Shown here one piece after another: positions 22,523 to 33,318 of a stretch of 64,000 nt of DNA. Each line of letters starts with the position of its first letter. Position 1 is the stretch's first letter. The position numbers were made by a program, and so were the translations under genes. The stretch comes from Acheta domesticus. Lineage: Eukaryota; Arthropoda; Insecta; Orthoptera; Gryllidae. The notes beneath the pieces are model-generated. The model made no database searches and was not told the DNA's origin. It saw nothing but the letters and a program-made list of their open reading frames with translations. The stretch covers positions 262,402,925 through 262,466,924 of the forward strand of contig JAHLJT010000631.1 of assembly GCA_031308135.1 (NCBI GenBank). Direction: 5' to 3'.

Positions 22523-23345
22523 ACACAAAACAAAAACGTTGACAGACCCAAACACTTGTTTCTCTACACGTTTCGAAGCGCTGAATCTGAATCAGAAGCT
22601 GGAATTGCGCCACCACCCTGCAGTTTTTTTTAATAGCGAAAAAACCTGAAATTGTATATTCTTTGCAGAGAGTAATGCCAAATTTAATTATTCAAAGACA
22701 GCCTTTTTAAAATGATATTAAGTTCTTTAAAGGTCCAATAATTTTTAGGTAGACACAATTATAACAAATTTAATTAACATTGTTTAATAAAAATTTGTTA
22801 TAATTGTGTCTGCCTAAAAATTATTGGACCTTCAAAGAACTTAAAATGAAATTGTATATTTTTTTTGTTTTGTTTTGGGGGTTCTTGTCAGCCCCAAACA
22901 CTTACCACATGTTTCTCTTTGAATGTCAAAGCGCTGAATCTGATTCTGAAGCCAGAATTGCGCCACCTCCTTCTAGAGTTTTTAATCGCCAAATTGTAAT
23001 TTTGGTTTCGTTTTCGGAGGTTGTTGTTCGACCCAAACACTTGACTCATATTTCTTTATGTCATTCCTATGTTGAAGCGCTGAATCCGAATATGAAGCCA
23101 GAATTGAGCCATCATCCTCCAGTGTTTTTGAAAACGAAAAAAAAATCGTGAAATAGTATATTTTAAATTTCACGGTGGTTTTCCGCGATTTAAAAAAAAC
23201 AGAAGCAGGTTGCGCAATTTGGGTTTCGGATTCAGCGCGTTGACATACAAAGAGAATCATATGACACGTCTTTCGTCTGACTGCTTTTTTTATTTTGTGT
23301 GTCTGGGTAATAAATCTGCGTTCGTTGCGGAAAGGTGTGATACAC
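22523..23345 (+). repeat. Tandem ~150-bp repeat array (three direct units, one inverted)
   Basis: Units at about 22523-22670, 22845-23000 and 23005-23170 share CCCAAACACTTG, a TTTCTCT block, GAAGCGCTGAATC, GAAGCCAGAATTGCGCCACC and a run ending near TTTTTAA. A fourth, inverted unit lies at about 23175-23300 (reads TTGCGCAATTTGG, GGATTCAGCGCGTTGACATA). Between units 1 and 2 sits the long hairpin at 22715-22847. The array lies right after the candidate splice donor, so it would be in the first intron of the candidate gene. Confidence 0.65.
22715..22847. repeat. Long inverted repeat (57-bp arms, 19-nt loop)
   Basis: Arms 22715-22771 and 22791-22847 are reverse complements at 54 of 57 positions, spaced by AATTAACATTGTTTAATAA. 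Transcribed, it would form a nearly perfect dsRNA stem. Candidates are a foldback MITE or a hairpin-RNA precursor; no flanking duplication was evident. Confidence 0.85.
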
Positions 23346-24830
23346 AAATATGATATTTTGTCATAGGTGTACGGGAGAAAGTTGCATCTTCTTGGGGGTA
23401 TAGATAGCTATGACCCAGTCGACTTTTACTTTGAGTTATTTGTTTGTGAATTCATGACGTTAGAGAAAAAAACATACCACATGGCGCAGCATAAAGAGAG
23501 CTATGTCCAGAATTGGTTGCAAATATATTGAACTGGATGGCTGTTCAATAGCTTCACTACATTCCACGTGTCGGCATTATGCTGCAAAAGATTTAGAAAA
23601 AAATATTTGTATAACAGTAAATGTTTAAAACCAGTTTTGCTTAAAACTATTACTTTAGACATTGTACTCTTTATGCGGATTTCACTGAAATAAAAACTCT
23701 TCCACAAGTGGGCGGTAGGATATGAGGATGATACGTTCAATAGTATTAAAATCATTATATACTTTACAAATTATTTTCCAACAGACATTACTCTCATTCC
23801 TTCATTTAAATTTTATTTACATTTGTAATGACGTTTTCAATATTTACATTTCACTATTCTCCAGTTTCAGGATTTTCTTGTTTCACTATAATCATAGGCA
23901 TGCACAGCCTAAAACAACTGTATTTCTTAGGCCTCTTTTATTTTGAGTTTATTTACATATGACATATTATACTACTTAATTAACAGGCCATTCCACAAAG
24001 AAAATGACAGTATAGCAATTATACCTGTAATGATACAATTAATGAAAACAGTTGATATTATATTACACCCTTGTCAGACGGCTTTGAGAGCCTTTTACTC
24101 AAATGTCGAGAAAACAAGAATGGAATATATTTAACGAAATAAAATGTTTTATAATGCAAGGATATGGGACCCCTTTTAAAATGTTTAAGGGTATGGCACG
24201 GCCCCTTACCCCCTTCTGTGTGCGCGCCTATTACGAGTCCTTCAAAGTGGCTTGCGACTAAAATATTTTCCACAATATTGTAGCCGAAATTCTCTTTTTC
24301 TCTATTATTCTCTTTTTCTAAAATTAAAAATATTTTATTGGCTGCAGCCGGAGATACAGTGCGTTACCATTTGTCATATTTCCTCTCGATAGATAAATAG
24401 TTGATGAGTAGAATTTGCAATCAGTTTCTTACCTATATGTTGGAGAAACAGAAATTAATCAATGCAGGCCCTTATCTTAAGAATACAATAAGTACGCTCA
24501 TAATGGAAATATTTAAAATGTAGACGAAATCACTTCATTAGTCAAAGCTTTTCAAATTTCAAAGGCACAAGTCTCCTTTGTATTTGCCCCAAGTGAAATT
24601 AAATAATATTTTTTTATTGCGTATTTATATATCTTGATTTCCAGAAGCATTATATCAAAAAACAAATATTCTATCAATACATTATAATTATAAACTAACT
24701 TATGTTAATGATGATATCGGAATTTGAAAGACAAAATAAACATAATATAACCGCCAACAACCTCCTGGCGAAAAGTAATGGAAGAAGGACTTAAATTAAC
24801 ATAATTAAATCTTTAGCATCTTAGATGTGG
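23346..24830. other. AT-rich intergenic or intronic DNA
   Basis: No gene, RNA or named repeat recognised in this 1.5 kb. Confidence 0.45.
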
Positions 24831-25250
24831 TTCATCTTGGCGATCCCCATCGATTCGTCGCATGTCGTTTCCGTGCGGAAGCGGGCGCGGCTGCACGCGT
24901 GCGCCGTGCAAATTGCATTCGCCCCGGCGCGGCGAAGTCGCGCTTCCAGCGGGCGGGAATCAGGTCGCCGAGAGAGCGCCTTAAATGAATAAAGTGGCGC
25001 GTTAAGGTCCGCGCCACTTCGCCAACTTGCTTGCCAGCTTCTCGCGAGACACGTGCGCGCGGGCGGGCGGGCGGGCGGGGAGGGCGTCAGTCCAAAACTG
25101 CAACGTCTCGTGATGCGGCGACGCGCCCGACGCAGACGAGAAGGTGACGTGCAAAGACGTTGCGTGGAGCCTTCACTCGGGAACGCAGTAGTGGATACGG
25201 GGGAAGCGTGGAGGCCATGGCTGCCCGAAAAGTCTAGAGTGTTCGTTCGT
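24831..25250. promoter_or_regulatory. CpG island with TCTCGCGAGA motif and E-box
   Basis: GC-rich block with the perfect palindrome TCTCGCGAGA at 25040-25049, followed at once by the E-box CACGTG (25050-25055) and a (GCGG)n run (about 25058-25080). TCTCGCGAGA is a known core-promoter-proximal element of CpG-island promoters in animals. No exon recognised on either side. Confidence 0.45.
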
Positions 25251-25695
25251 TACCACCCTTTATTGGGCAGAATTAATTTAAATATTTATGTTAGAATTAA
25301 GTAGTTATATTAAGTAGTTATATAATAAATTTTTATTATTTAACAAGTATATATGAAGGCCCCCTCCAAAATGACTGGTTGGATTCGCCCGTGCAGGGAT
25401 GCCATAGGCCCAATAAAACAATGGATAGACTAGATTCCGCACCCGATTCTATACGAACCTACCATCTTGCCCTGCAACTCAAAAATTTTAAATTAGGTTC
25501 CACTTCATACCTGTATCCGAAAATTAAAAGTCGGCATTCCAAAGACCTTCTATGACCTCCGTAAAATATCAGTAACGAAAGCAGTTAACAGTAACAACAA
25601 CATACTGGAACAACTTTCTGGACCCTTTCTCAACACTCCTCTGTAAATAGCTAATATGTAATTGTAATCTAAAACAATATGTAAAAATGCCGTAT
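25251..25695. other. Intergenic DNA
   Basis: A plus-strand frame near 25500-25645 (contains VGIPKTFYDLRKISVTKAVN) ends in a stop at about 25643. It has no domain I can name and may be old element sequence. Nothing else seen. Confidence 0.3.
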
Positions 25696-25736
25696 GTTAT
25701 CAACTTTTTTAATTTTTTTTTAATTTGTTTATTTTA

Positions 25737-25769
25737 AGTCGCATCAACTGCTATTGGTTATTAGCGACT
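25737..25769 (-). other. LINE 3'-terminal hairpin, second copy
   Basis: AGTCGC (25737-25742) and GCGACT (25764-25769) pair perfectly around a 21-nt loop. Relative to the hairpin at 8488-8521 (GGTCGC/GCGACC), the outer pair has changed from G-C to A-T on both sides, a compensatory change. Confidence 0.7.
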
Positions 25770-25998
25770 ACCAATTTGTACAATACATAATATTTTCTTT
25801 AGTTATAAAAACAATGATAATTGATGATACACAATGACAAAGATAATAACACAATGACACAATACTCTCACAATGACAATGATAAATAAACAGGAAATAA
25901 TAAACAGAAACAATAAACAGAAACAGAAACAACAAACAATAAATAAACAGAAAAATTATACAGAAAAATGTAACAGTTTTGAATCATATTTAAAAGGA

Positions 25999-26589
25999 TT
26001 ATATGTCATTTAGGAAATTACAAGATTTACAGAAATGTAGTATTTTTTTTTGATAATCCTCGGATGTTAGGATTAGTTCTTCATCATGTTCATCAATATT
26101 CTGCTCGCGTCTGTTGTCCTGAAATAGATTACAGTAGTATAGCAAATGATGGATGTTGAGAGAGGTATTGCAGGGCACACAGATGGGAGGGGGATCTCTG
26201 GTTAGAAGATGCTTGTGACTAAAATTACAATGACCTGTTCTTATTCGTGATAAGATCACCTGTTCTTGTTTAGAAAAGTCTTTGGAGGTTTTCAAGGAGT
26301 AAAAATTTCGAATTTTTTTGTGCAAATTGCTAGACTTGAATGTTCTCCAGTAGTTGTCCCATATCTTCTGCATTTTCTTTATGGAGTGTGACCACAGATC
26401 AGTCCATATGTGGGAAGTTGCTAAAACTCTTCCGATTTCTGGAGTTGTCATTTCTTCCTCAACGCTTATTATGTCATCTTCAGGTATCTCTTTGTAATTT
26501 GGGAGCCAGGTCATTACTAGAGTCTTGTTGGATTGCATGCCATAGTACAGTTCATGAATGTTGTCTATCATTGTTGCACTCGAGATACC
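25999..26589 (-). pseudogene. LINE RNase H end and C-terminal knuckle fragment
   Basis: The 190-codon frame starting MIDNIHELYYGMQSNKTLVM continues with TWLPNYKEIPEDD, the last part of an RNase H domain (the usual WVPGH-like block). It is followed by RIRTGHCNFSHKHLL and the knuckle PICVPCNTSLNIHHLLYYC, ending at FLNDI. The C-terminus is complete; the RT core and the RNase H catalytic start are absent because of 5' truncation. Confidence 0.8.
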
Positions 26590-26603
26590 ATCAACTTTGT
26601 TTG

Positions 26604-26677
26604 TAATACACGTAGCTTGTCAAAATTAGTGTTGGCAATACCTCTCCATGCGGCACAAGCGTACGTCAACGAGAGTT
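26604..26677 (-). mobile_element. 74-bp Jockey-type LINE fragment flanked by 14-bp direct repeats
   Basis: The minus strand encodes TYACAAWRGIANTNFDKLRV, from the region after the RT core of Jockey-clade LINEs. It is identical over ~72 bp to 28695-28766. It is flanked by exact copies of ATCAACTTTGTTTG at 26590-26603 and 26678-26691. Confidence 0.75.
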
Positions 26678-26691
26678 ATCAACTTTGTTTG

Positions 26692-28564
26692 GGAACAAAA
26701 TGCATTATTTAAAACCGTTAAAGACCTAATAGGCCGAACGATGATTTTTAAATTTAAATAAATAAAGGATGCCATATTGGGCGGAATTCCGCCAATTGAG
26801 CCCCAAAAAAGCATCGACTTGCGGGAAGAAAATGCATTTTGCGGGAATCCACCCAATGGGTAGAATCCATTGTTTCCTGCTCTTTCTTTGGCCGATGTGT
26901 TTCTTTATTTGCTCAAATCATCAATAGTACACACATTTTCCTAAAAAGTTTACAAATACAATGTTGGCTTCTCAAACATTTTCCTCAAGCATATGATTTT
27001 TAGTTTTGAACATTTACAAATACGCAGCTATTACGTAAAAAGAGCCGACTTCTTTTTATTTTTAATCAAACAGGCACGCATTCGTACCCCATTGTTTTCT
27101 AAAAAAAACGTAGGCTGTATGCACAAGCGTATTCAGCTTAAACAACTTGTAAATGTGTGGCTGATTTGAAATCACCAGCTCAGTGTCAGAGTCCGCTTTT
27201 TTCACCACTCACATTCTTTTCCCACGCAGTCATTCGGCGGATTTTTATCCCTCAGGAGGCGAACTTAACTTTCCCTGTAGGGATCGGGCAATCCTGCCTT
27301 CACGGCGTCATTTGTCGCACTCACACTACTCTGCATCATCTCTGTGAAGCTGCGAACGCAGTGTTTATTGAGCCGACTCTAATTACGAAAGTCATTTTAC
27401 ATTAATAAAATAAATGAAAACTGATAGAAAATTAGTTACAATTGTGCTGTTGTTAAACATTTCGAACAATTACGAGAAAACTACTGTTTCTGAAGTAAAA
27501 TTAACGTTAATGAACATGTTTTACTCGATGCAAATAGTTTTTAAATAACCAGGTAATGAATAATGTAACCTGGGGAATGAAGGTTTGTGTGCAAATACGC
27601 GTCTGTTCTGCAAATGACTAAAGAGAAAATAAAGCACTAAATTTTGTTAATAAACTGTCATATCGAAATTTAAAATAAGCGTCGGTCTGCTTTTGCCTCA
27701 GTCGAATGTAGCTGAAGTTGCTGAAGGTCAGCTGTAACTTCACAAAAATATCAATTGGAACAGTATACTTTTTAGTGTTTCAATGCCTTTAACTTGAGGT
27801 CTATAAATTTTGAAAATAGTATTTAAAGGATTGCCTGCTGCTACATTAAAAACTAAAATTAATTAAATCCCGTTTATAACAAATATATTTCATTTGCTTA
27901 ATGTTTTTGCGAAAATTGAATTGACAATAATTGCACATCTAGTTTCAATAAATTACGTGAACATGATAACACTTTTTTTGAATAGATTCTTCTCATGCAA
28001 ATGAATTCTTCTCAGACATTGGTTGAAACATATAATTTTATTCATGATATGGTGTCTTATAAAGTTGCAGACACGAAGGCCATTTTCTGAACATGACGAA
28101 TTGCTATGAAATCAATTATGTTCTCGGCCTATATAATGAACGATCTATTAAACTCTACATCCTTCTCGTTCAGCCCTTCTATTCGGAGTTGTGTTATTAT
28201 ATTGTGCCCCTAAAATGTAAGCAATCCGCGTAAACAATAGCGCTATTATTGGAATAATCATCTATATATTATTTATTCTTGTGTTAGAATATTCATCTTT
28301 ATACATGCACTATTTATAGAACAGACAATACATAATACATTCTTGCAATTAACCCGAAAACTTTATATAATTTATTACTTTATACTGGGTACATATTTAT
28401 TAAGGTGGAGGTGCTTACAATCTAACTTATCTTAAAGTTACATCTAATGTAAGATATGACATACATTATCTAACGTAAGAACTATGTCAACTTTCATCTA
28501 ATCTAAATTTGTTCTACATGGAAGAGAAATAGTACAAGACTGAAAATTATTTTATATGAACAGG
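26692..28564. other. AT-rich intergenic DNA
   Basis: No gene recognised. A perfect 14-bp palindrome GGCGGAATTCCGCC lies at 26780-26793. The rest is unremarkable. Confidence 0.45.
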
Positions 28565-28766
28565 ATTCCAGTTTGAAGAATTTATTTTAACTTTCCATTT
28601 ACATGGCCTTTTATGCCAGTAATATTCCGATATTTTTGAATTTGTGAATTGGAGACGAATTACGGAGCTTTAATGATACGACTTAAGAATTTGTTTTGTA
28701 ATACACGTAGCTTGTCAAAATTAGTGTTGGCAATACCTCTCCATGCGGCACAAGCGTACGTCAACG
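28565..28766 (-). pseudogene. Jockey-clade LINE RT fragment
   Basis: The minus strand reads TYACAAWRGIANTNFDKLRV, then LQNKFLSRIIKAP, a stop, then FVSNSQIQKYRNITGI. This is the recognisable Jockey segment following the RT core (VQNK.LR.I..AP). The 5' side is cut by the SINE-A at 28767. The first ~72 bp are identical to the fragment at 26604-26677. Confidence 0.75.
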
Positions 28767-29120
28767 ATTGATTGATGATTCCTGGCGCGTCAACTGCTAT
28801 GGTTATTAGTCTCGTAAGTGCAATGCGAGGTGGCGAAGATCTGCCCTTGCTGAATGAAGAGATCCGGCGCCAACCTACATTCGGCTAGCGGGGAAGCTCC
28901 CGACTGGTTTCCTAGTGCTCCGGCATTCAGCTGGATTTAATTGGAAAATCCACGGAAAAAATTCCGATCAGAGCAGCCGGCCGCTAGAATCTCCTCCAGA
29001 CAGCGACTGAATTCAACTTAGTTGACATCCAGTTAAAAATCCTACCAGTCGAAGCCCAGGACCTCCCGGTCAGAGGCACTGCGGTTACATCAGTTATTGC
29101 CTTAAGCCACCTAAGCCCGA
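28767..29120 (-). mobile_element. SINE-A copy with internal deletion
   Basis: Tail TTGATTGATGATTCCTGG, then GCGCGTCAACTGC, GCGAGGTGGCG and CGGCTAGCGGGGAAGC. A deletion removes the CT-rich centre, then GAGCAGCCGGCCGCTAGAAT and GACAGCGACTGAATTCAAC follow. Ends GGTCAGAGGCACTGCGG and GAGCCACCT-like CCACCTAAG. Confidence 0.75.
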
Positions 29121-29330
29121 TGTTCAAGTGCGACTTGTTAAATAACACGGAAAGTGAGTGTTAGCGATCCATTATATGACGCCGCGTGACGCGAGGAGCG
29201 CGAACGCCACTGGCTACGTCAACACACACGACGCGGCCACCGCCCCCGCTCGCTTCCGCCATCCCCGACCGCCCACGCCCGCACCCCCGCACCCTCTCGC
29301 CCACGCCCCCACCCGCACCCGCTCACACCC

Positions 29331-30483
29331 GCCCGCACCCGCCCGCACCCGCCCGCACCCGCCCGCACCCGCCCGCACCCGCCCGCACCCGCCCGCACCC
29401 GCCCGCACCCGCCCGCACCCGCCCGCACCCGCCCGCACCCGCCCGCACCCGCCCGCACCCGCCCGCACCCGCCCGCACCCGCCCGCACCCGCCCGCACCC
29501 GCCCGCACCCGCCCGCACCCGCCCGCACCCGCCCGCACCCGCCCGCACCCGCCCGCACCCGCCCGCACCCGCCCGCACCCGCCCGCACCCGCCCGCACCC
29601 GCCCGCACCCGCCCGCACCCGCCCGCACCCGCCCGCACCCGCCCGCACCCGCCCGCACCCGCCCGCACCCGCCCGCACCCGCCCGCACCCGCCCGCACCC
29701 GCCCGCACCCGCCCGCACCCGCCCGCACCCGCCCGCACCCGCCCGCACCCGCCCGCACCCGCCCGCACCCGCCCGCACCCGCCCGCACCCGCCCGCACCC
29801 GCCCGCACCCGCCCGCACCCGCCCGCACCCGCCCGCACCCGCCCGCACCCGCCCGCACCCGCCCGCACCCGCCCGCACCCGCCCGCACCCGCCCGCACCC
29901 GCCCGCACCCGCCCGCACCCGCCCGCACCCGCCCGCACCCGCCCGCACCCGCCCGCACCCGCCCGCACCCGCCCGCACCCGCCCGCACCCGCCCGCACCC
30001 GCCCGCACCCGCCCGCACCCGCCCGCACCCGCCCGCACCCGCCCGCACCCGCCCGCACCCGCCCGCACCCGCCCGCACCCGCCCGCACCCGCCCGCACCC
30101 GCCCGCACCCGCCCGCACCCGCCCGCACCCGCCCGCACCCGCCCGCACCCGCCCGCACCCGCCCGCACCCGCCCGCACCCGCCCGCACCCGCCCGCACCC
30201 GCCCGCACCCGCCCGCACCCGCCCGCACCCGCCCGCACCCGCCCGCACCCGCCCGCACCCGCCCGCACCCGCCCGCACCCGCCCGCACCCGCCCGCACCC
30301 GCCCGCACCCGCCCGCACCCGCCCGCACCCGCCCGCACCCGCCCGCACCCGCCCGCACCCGCCCGCACCCGCCCGCACCCGCCCGCACCCGCCCGCACCC
30401 GCCCGCACCCGCCCGCACCCGCCCGCACCCGCCCGCACCCGCCCGCACCCGCCCGCACCCGCCCGCACCCGCCCGCACCCGCC
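29331..30483. repeat. Perfect 10-bp minisatellite, ~115 copies
   Basis: 115 consecutive identical copies of GCCCGCACCC fill 29331-30480. The plus strand has no T; per unit it is 7 C, 2 G, 1 A, with two CpGs. The complement (GGGTGCGGGC)n has the G-run spacing needed for G-quadruplexes. Because 10 is not a multiple of 3, all frames stay open with 10-residue repeats, so the long frames here are artefacts. Confidence 0.97.
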
Positions 30484-30550
30484 AAGACTGCTTACGCACG
30501 GCAAACCCACCCACGACGTCCAAGCCCGCCCACCTGCACCAACAGCACCC

Positions 30551-30720
30551 GGCAGCTCACGACCGCTCACGATCGTCCACAACCGTCCCCGACCACCCCC
30601 ACCGTCCCCAACAATTCCCAACCGCCCCCAACAGCCGCCAACAGCCCCTAATAGCCCCCAATCGCTCCCAACCGTTCCCAACGCCACCCGCACCAACCCG
30701 CCCACGCCCGCACCCGCCCG
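30551..30720. repeat. Decayed 10-bp-register array
   Basis: Consecutive diverged 10-mers such as AACAATTCCC, AACCGCCCCC, AACAGCCGCC, AACAGCCCCT, AATAGCCCCC, AATCGCTCCC and AACCGTTCCC keep a 10-bp period with one 1-bp slip. Likely an older related array beside the perfect one. Confidence 0.75.
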
Positions 30721-31110
30721 CACTTCCCGCCCACGCCCGCCAAGCCTGCCTACGCACGTCAAGCCCGCCACGTCCCCGACTACCCTCCCCCACCCGTCCC
30801 CAAAGCCGCGTCCGGAAGCGTCGTGTTTGGGCTGCCGGAACCGCGCGCGCGCGCGGGCGGGGCCTCCACAATGGCGCGCTGCCGGAGCGGAAAGACGTCG
30901 CGGCGCCTCGCGGTCGGGGCCGAGCGGTTGCTGCGCGGCCAGCGCCGGAGAGAGCGGACCGCGAAACGGCGGAGCGCAGCCGCCGATATTGTTCTCCTCC
31001 TGCCCCTTTCACTCCCTCGCGGCGCCTCAGCCCTTCATTAGCCTTCCGTCCGCGGCGGCGGGGACGGCTCCAAATGGCGGGGTTGCGTCTGCTGAGCGTC
31101 ATTACCACGC

Positions 31111-32334
31111 AAATTTAGGATGCTTCGTGTTTTCCTGCTTCGTCTGTCGATCCTTTACGTAATTTCTGTAATCTACGGAGGTCAATTGATTGATCGCGTT
31201 GTGAGAATAAACGACGTAAAGAAACCAACGTTATATAATTCATTTTAATTCGTTTGAGAATGCTCCTGTGATGACATTATAATGTAATCAGGGTTGGGCA
31301 GTATTTAAATACTTGTATAAAAAAGATATAACACCATAAAATAATTGAATAGAGAATAATATAATAGAATAAAAAATAAAATACATTTGTATTTACCGTG
31401 TTTTGAATATTTTAATCATTTTGAATAATTGTGTATTTAGCAAATCAAAATTTAATGCATTTTGAGTATGTATTTAAATAGTTCATGATAGTGAATGTAA
31501 TTATTTACCATTCGAACTGTATAATTCTAAAGAACCTGTAACAAGTATTGTACCACAGCTTCTGGGTCGATGGCCCCCATCTCGATCAGGTCTTTCGTCC
31601 AGTTTCCCTGATCCTTTGGGCAAATGTTGAGATGGCCCCTTGTTTTGCTTCCAGACATAAATGTAACTTCATTATTTGTGCACGTCTTCTGAATATCAGT
31701 GGGAAATATAGTTATTCAAATTATCGTTTTCCATATTGTCGCCGCAAAAAGTATTATTCTTTCATGAAGAACATGATGAGGGTTAAGGGCACAAATTTAT
31801 AACTAATTTACCTTTGAAAATAGATTTTATTAAATAGGAGCGAATATTTTGTCAACAAAACGTGAACAAACGCTCTTTTTTCTGTATTCAAAATTCGACT
31901 AGAATATGGTTTAGGATAGAGATCACAGAATTATGAAAACGTGCAAAAATTCCACTTCTCCTCATAGCTCGTCACACACAGTTTTTAACTGTTTTTGACG
32001 TAAATAAATAAATAAATAAATAAATAAAAAGTTATTTACAAAGTATTTGGGTGAGGCATTTAAATAGTAAATTTAGAGTGTTTTACTAAACCCTGAGTGT
32101 AAGTTTTATCTCGGATTCAATGTGCAGCAGACGGCATGCATGCTAGTGAACTTTTCATTTGTCTAATCGATGTGTAGCAGTTCCAAACTTTGGAAACTTT
32201 GGATTTGTGAAATACAATATTGTTAAAGCGTACGGAGCTTAATGATATGTTTCATCCAGGAGGTTACGGCGTTGGCGTAATAAATTCTAATACAATAATG
32301 TTAATAAGTTTAATGTTACTTTCTGGGATAGCCC
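31111..32334. other. AT-rich intergenic DNA
   Basis: No gene. It contains an (AAAT)n run at about 32001-32028 and, at 31910-32030 in minus orientation, a diverged copy of a dispersed repeat also seen at 52340 and 54640 (shared GTCAAAAACAGTTAAAAACT-like block). Confidence 0.5.
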
Positions 32335-32625
32335 CTAAGTACCGTACTAGCTTCTCGTGGTGTGGTCCCAGGTACGATTCCCGGTCGTGACAAAGTGAGT
32401 AGAGTCGCTTTCCTTGAAAATTGTTCCAGTTTCTGTAGCTGTGTGACGAAGAAAAGCTCAGGAAAGCGGATCTTACCAGTTACGGTGAAGGGAATACATC
32501 ATGTTCGCCATGTGTCGCTCTTACCCAAAAGCATGGGAATTTAACTAGGTTTGGGCATGGGGAACACCGTTAGCTGGTCAGCCAAGTCCAACTATCGACA
32601 CAAAATACCAAATTCATACATACAT
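32335..32625 (+). mobile_element. Possible tRNA-derived SINE (family E)
   Basis: A B-box-like GGTACGATTCCCGG at about 32370-32383 is preceded by a tRNA-like TAGCTTCTCGTGGTGTGG stretch. It is followed by ~230 bp of non-coding body ending near TCAGCCAAGTCC. Single copy in this window, so family status is inferred only from the pol III box. Confidence 0.35.
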
Positions 32626-33318
32626 TACTAAATTACATGCAATTTCTTTACATCTTTTGTTCGGATTGTTTTTCAAAAACCATTAAGAATAAGAGACGTG
32701 ATGCTTTCTCATGAGAAGAAGCAAGGAAGTGTGCGTTTATTAATTCATCACAAATCAGTTAGGACACGTTTCAGCGACGTCTAATAACCTCGATGGTAAT
32801 CATTAATTTCATTTCGCTTATTTCTTAGGAGCAATTCTCAGTCGTCAACCACAGTTTTTACTGAACAGAATAAGATATTTCTGAGCAGAAAATCACCATT
32901 TAAATATTGCTCCTACGCGTCCTTTGACCTTGAGGCTGTCTTGCATGCGGTAAATGTACAACATAGGTCGGGATGTTTCCGAAGGGAGGCAAATTCAGGA
33001 TTGTTCTACTCCCCAAAGCAGCTCGACTCCGACTGGTGTTTGAACCTACAAATGGTTTACGGTCTGGCGGATCAATACGTTAGCAGTTCCATCGATCTTG
33101 GTCGTTCCTTCGTGTGATAAAAAATTATTTTACCTTTCAATTGGTTGTGGAATAAATATCATTTGACCTGATGTTAAGCTAAATGAAACATGCACGATTT
33201 AAACATAAAAATAATTTTAAGAGCTAGAAATACAAACACGGATATTAAAAACTTGACGAAAAATGGGAAATATACGGTTATAAAACGAAAGCGGATTTGT
33301 GATAAGTACGTGTGATTT
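32626..33318. other. Intergenic DNA
   Basis: No gene or repeat recognised. Confidence 0.45.

Larger units (their letters stand above)
25708..26589 (-). mobile_element. 5'-truncated I-superfamily LINE, second copy
   Basis: Minus-strand LINE: an A-rich tail at about 25708-25730 (T-rich on plus), then a 3' hairpin, a 3' UTR, and an ORF with the RNase H end and zinc knuckle. The direct repeat ATCAACTTT flanks it at 25699-25707 and 26590-26598, the likely target-site duplication. A further copy of the same repeat at 26678-26691 makes the 5' junction complex (see findings). Confidence 0.75.
29160..31110. promoter_or_regulatory. CpG island containing a minisatellite
   Basis: About 1.95 kb of extreme CpG density, most of it the 10-bp minisatellite. 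The non-repetitive right part (30800-31100) is promoter-like. It has a (CG)n core, YY1-type CAATGGCGCG and AAATGGCGGG sites near 30869 and 31072, AGACGTCGCG near 30893, and a strong drop to AT-rich DNA after 31110. No exon recognised. Confidence 0.4.

Noticed and set aside
29331..30483. CRISPR-like regular repeat
   Set aside because: Units are contiguous with no spacers, and the context is eukaryotic.
29158..31162. Very long open frames (423-658 codons) on both strands
   Set aside because: They are produced by the 10-bp minisatellite, whose period keeps frames open; the peptides are exact 10-residue repeats with no domain.
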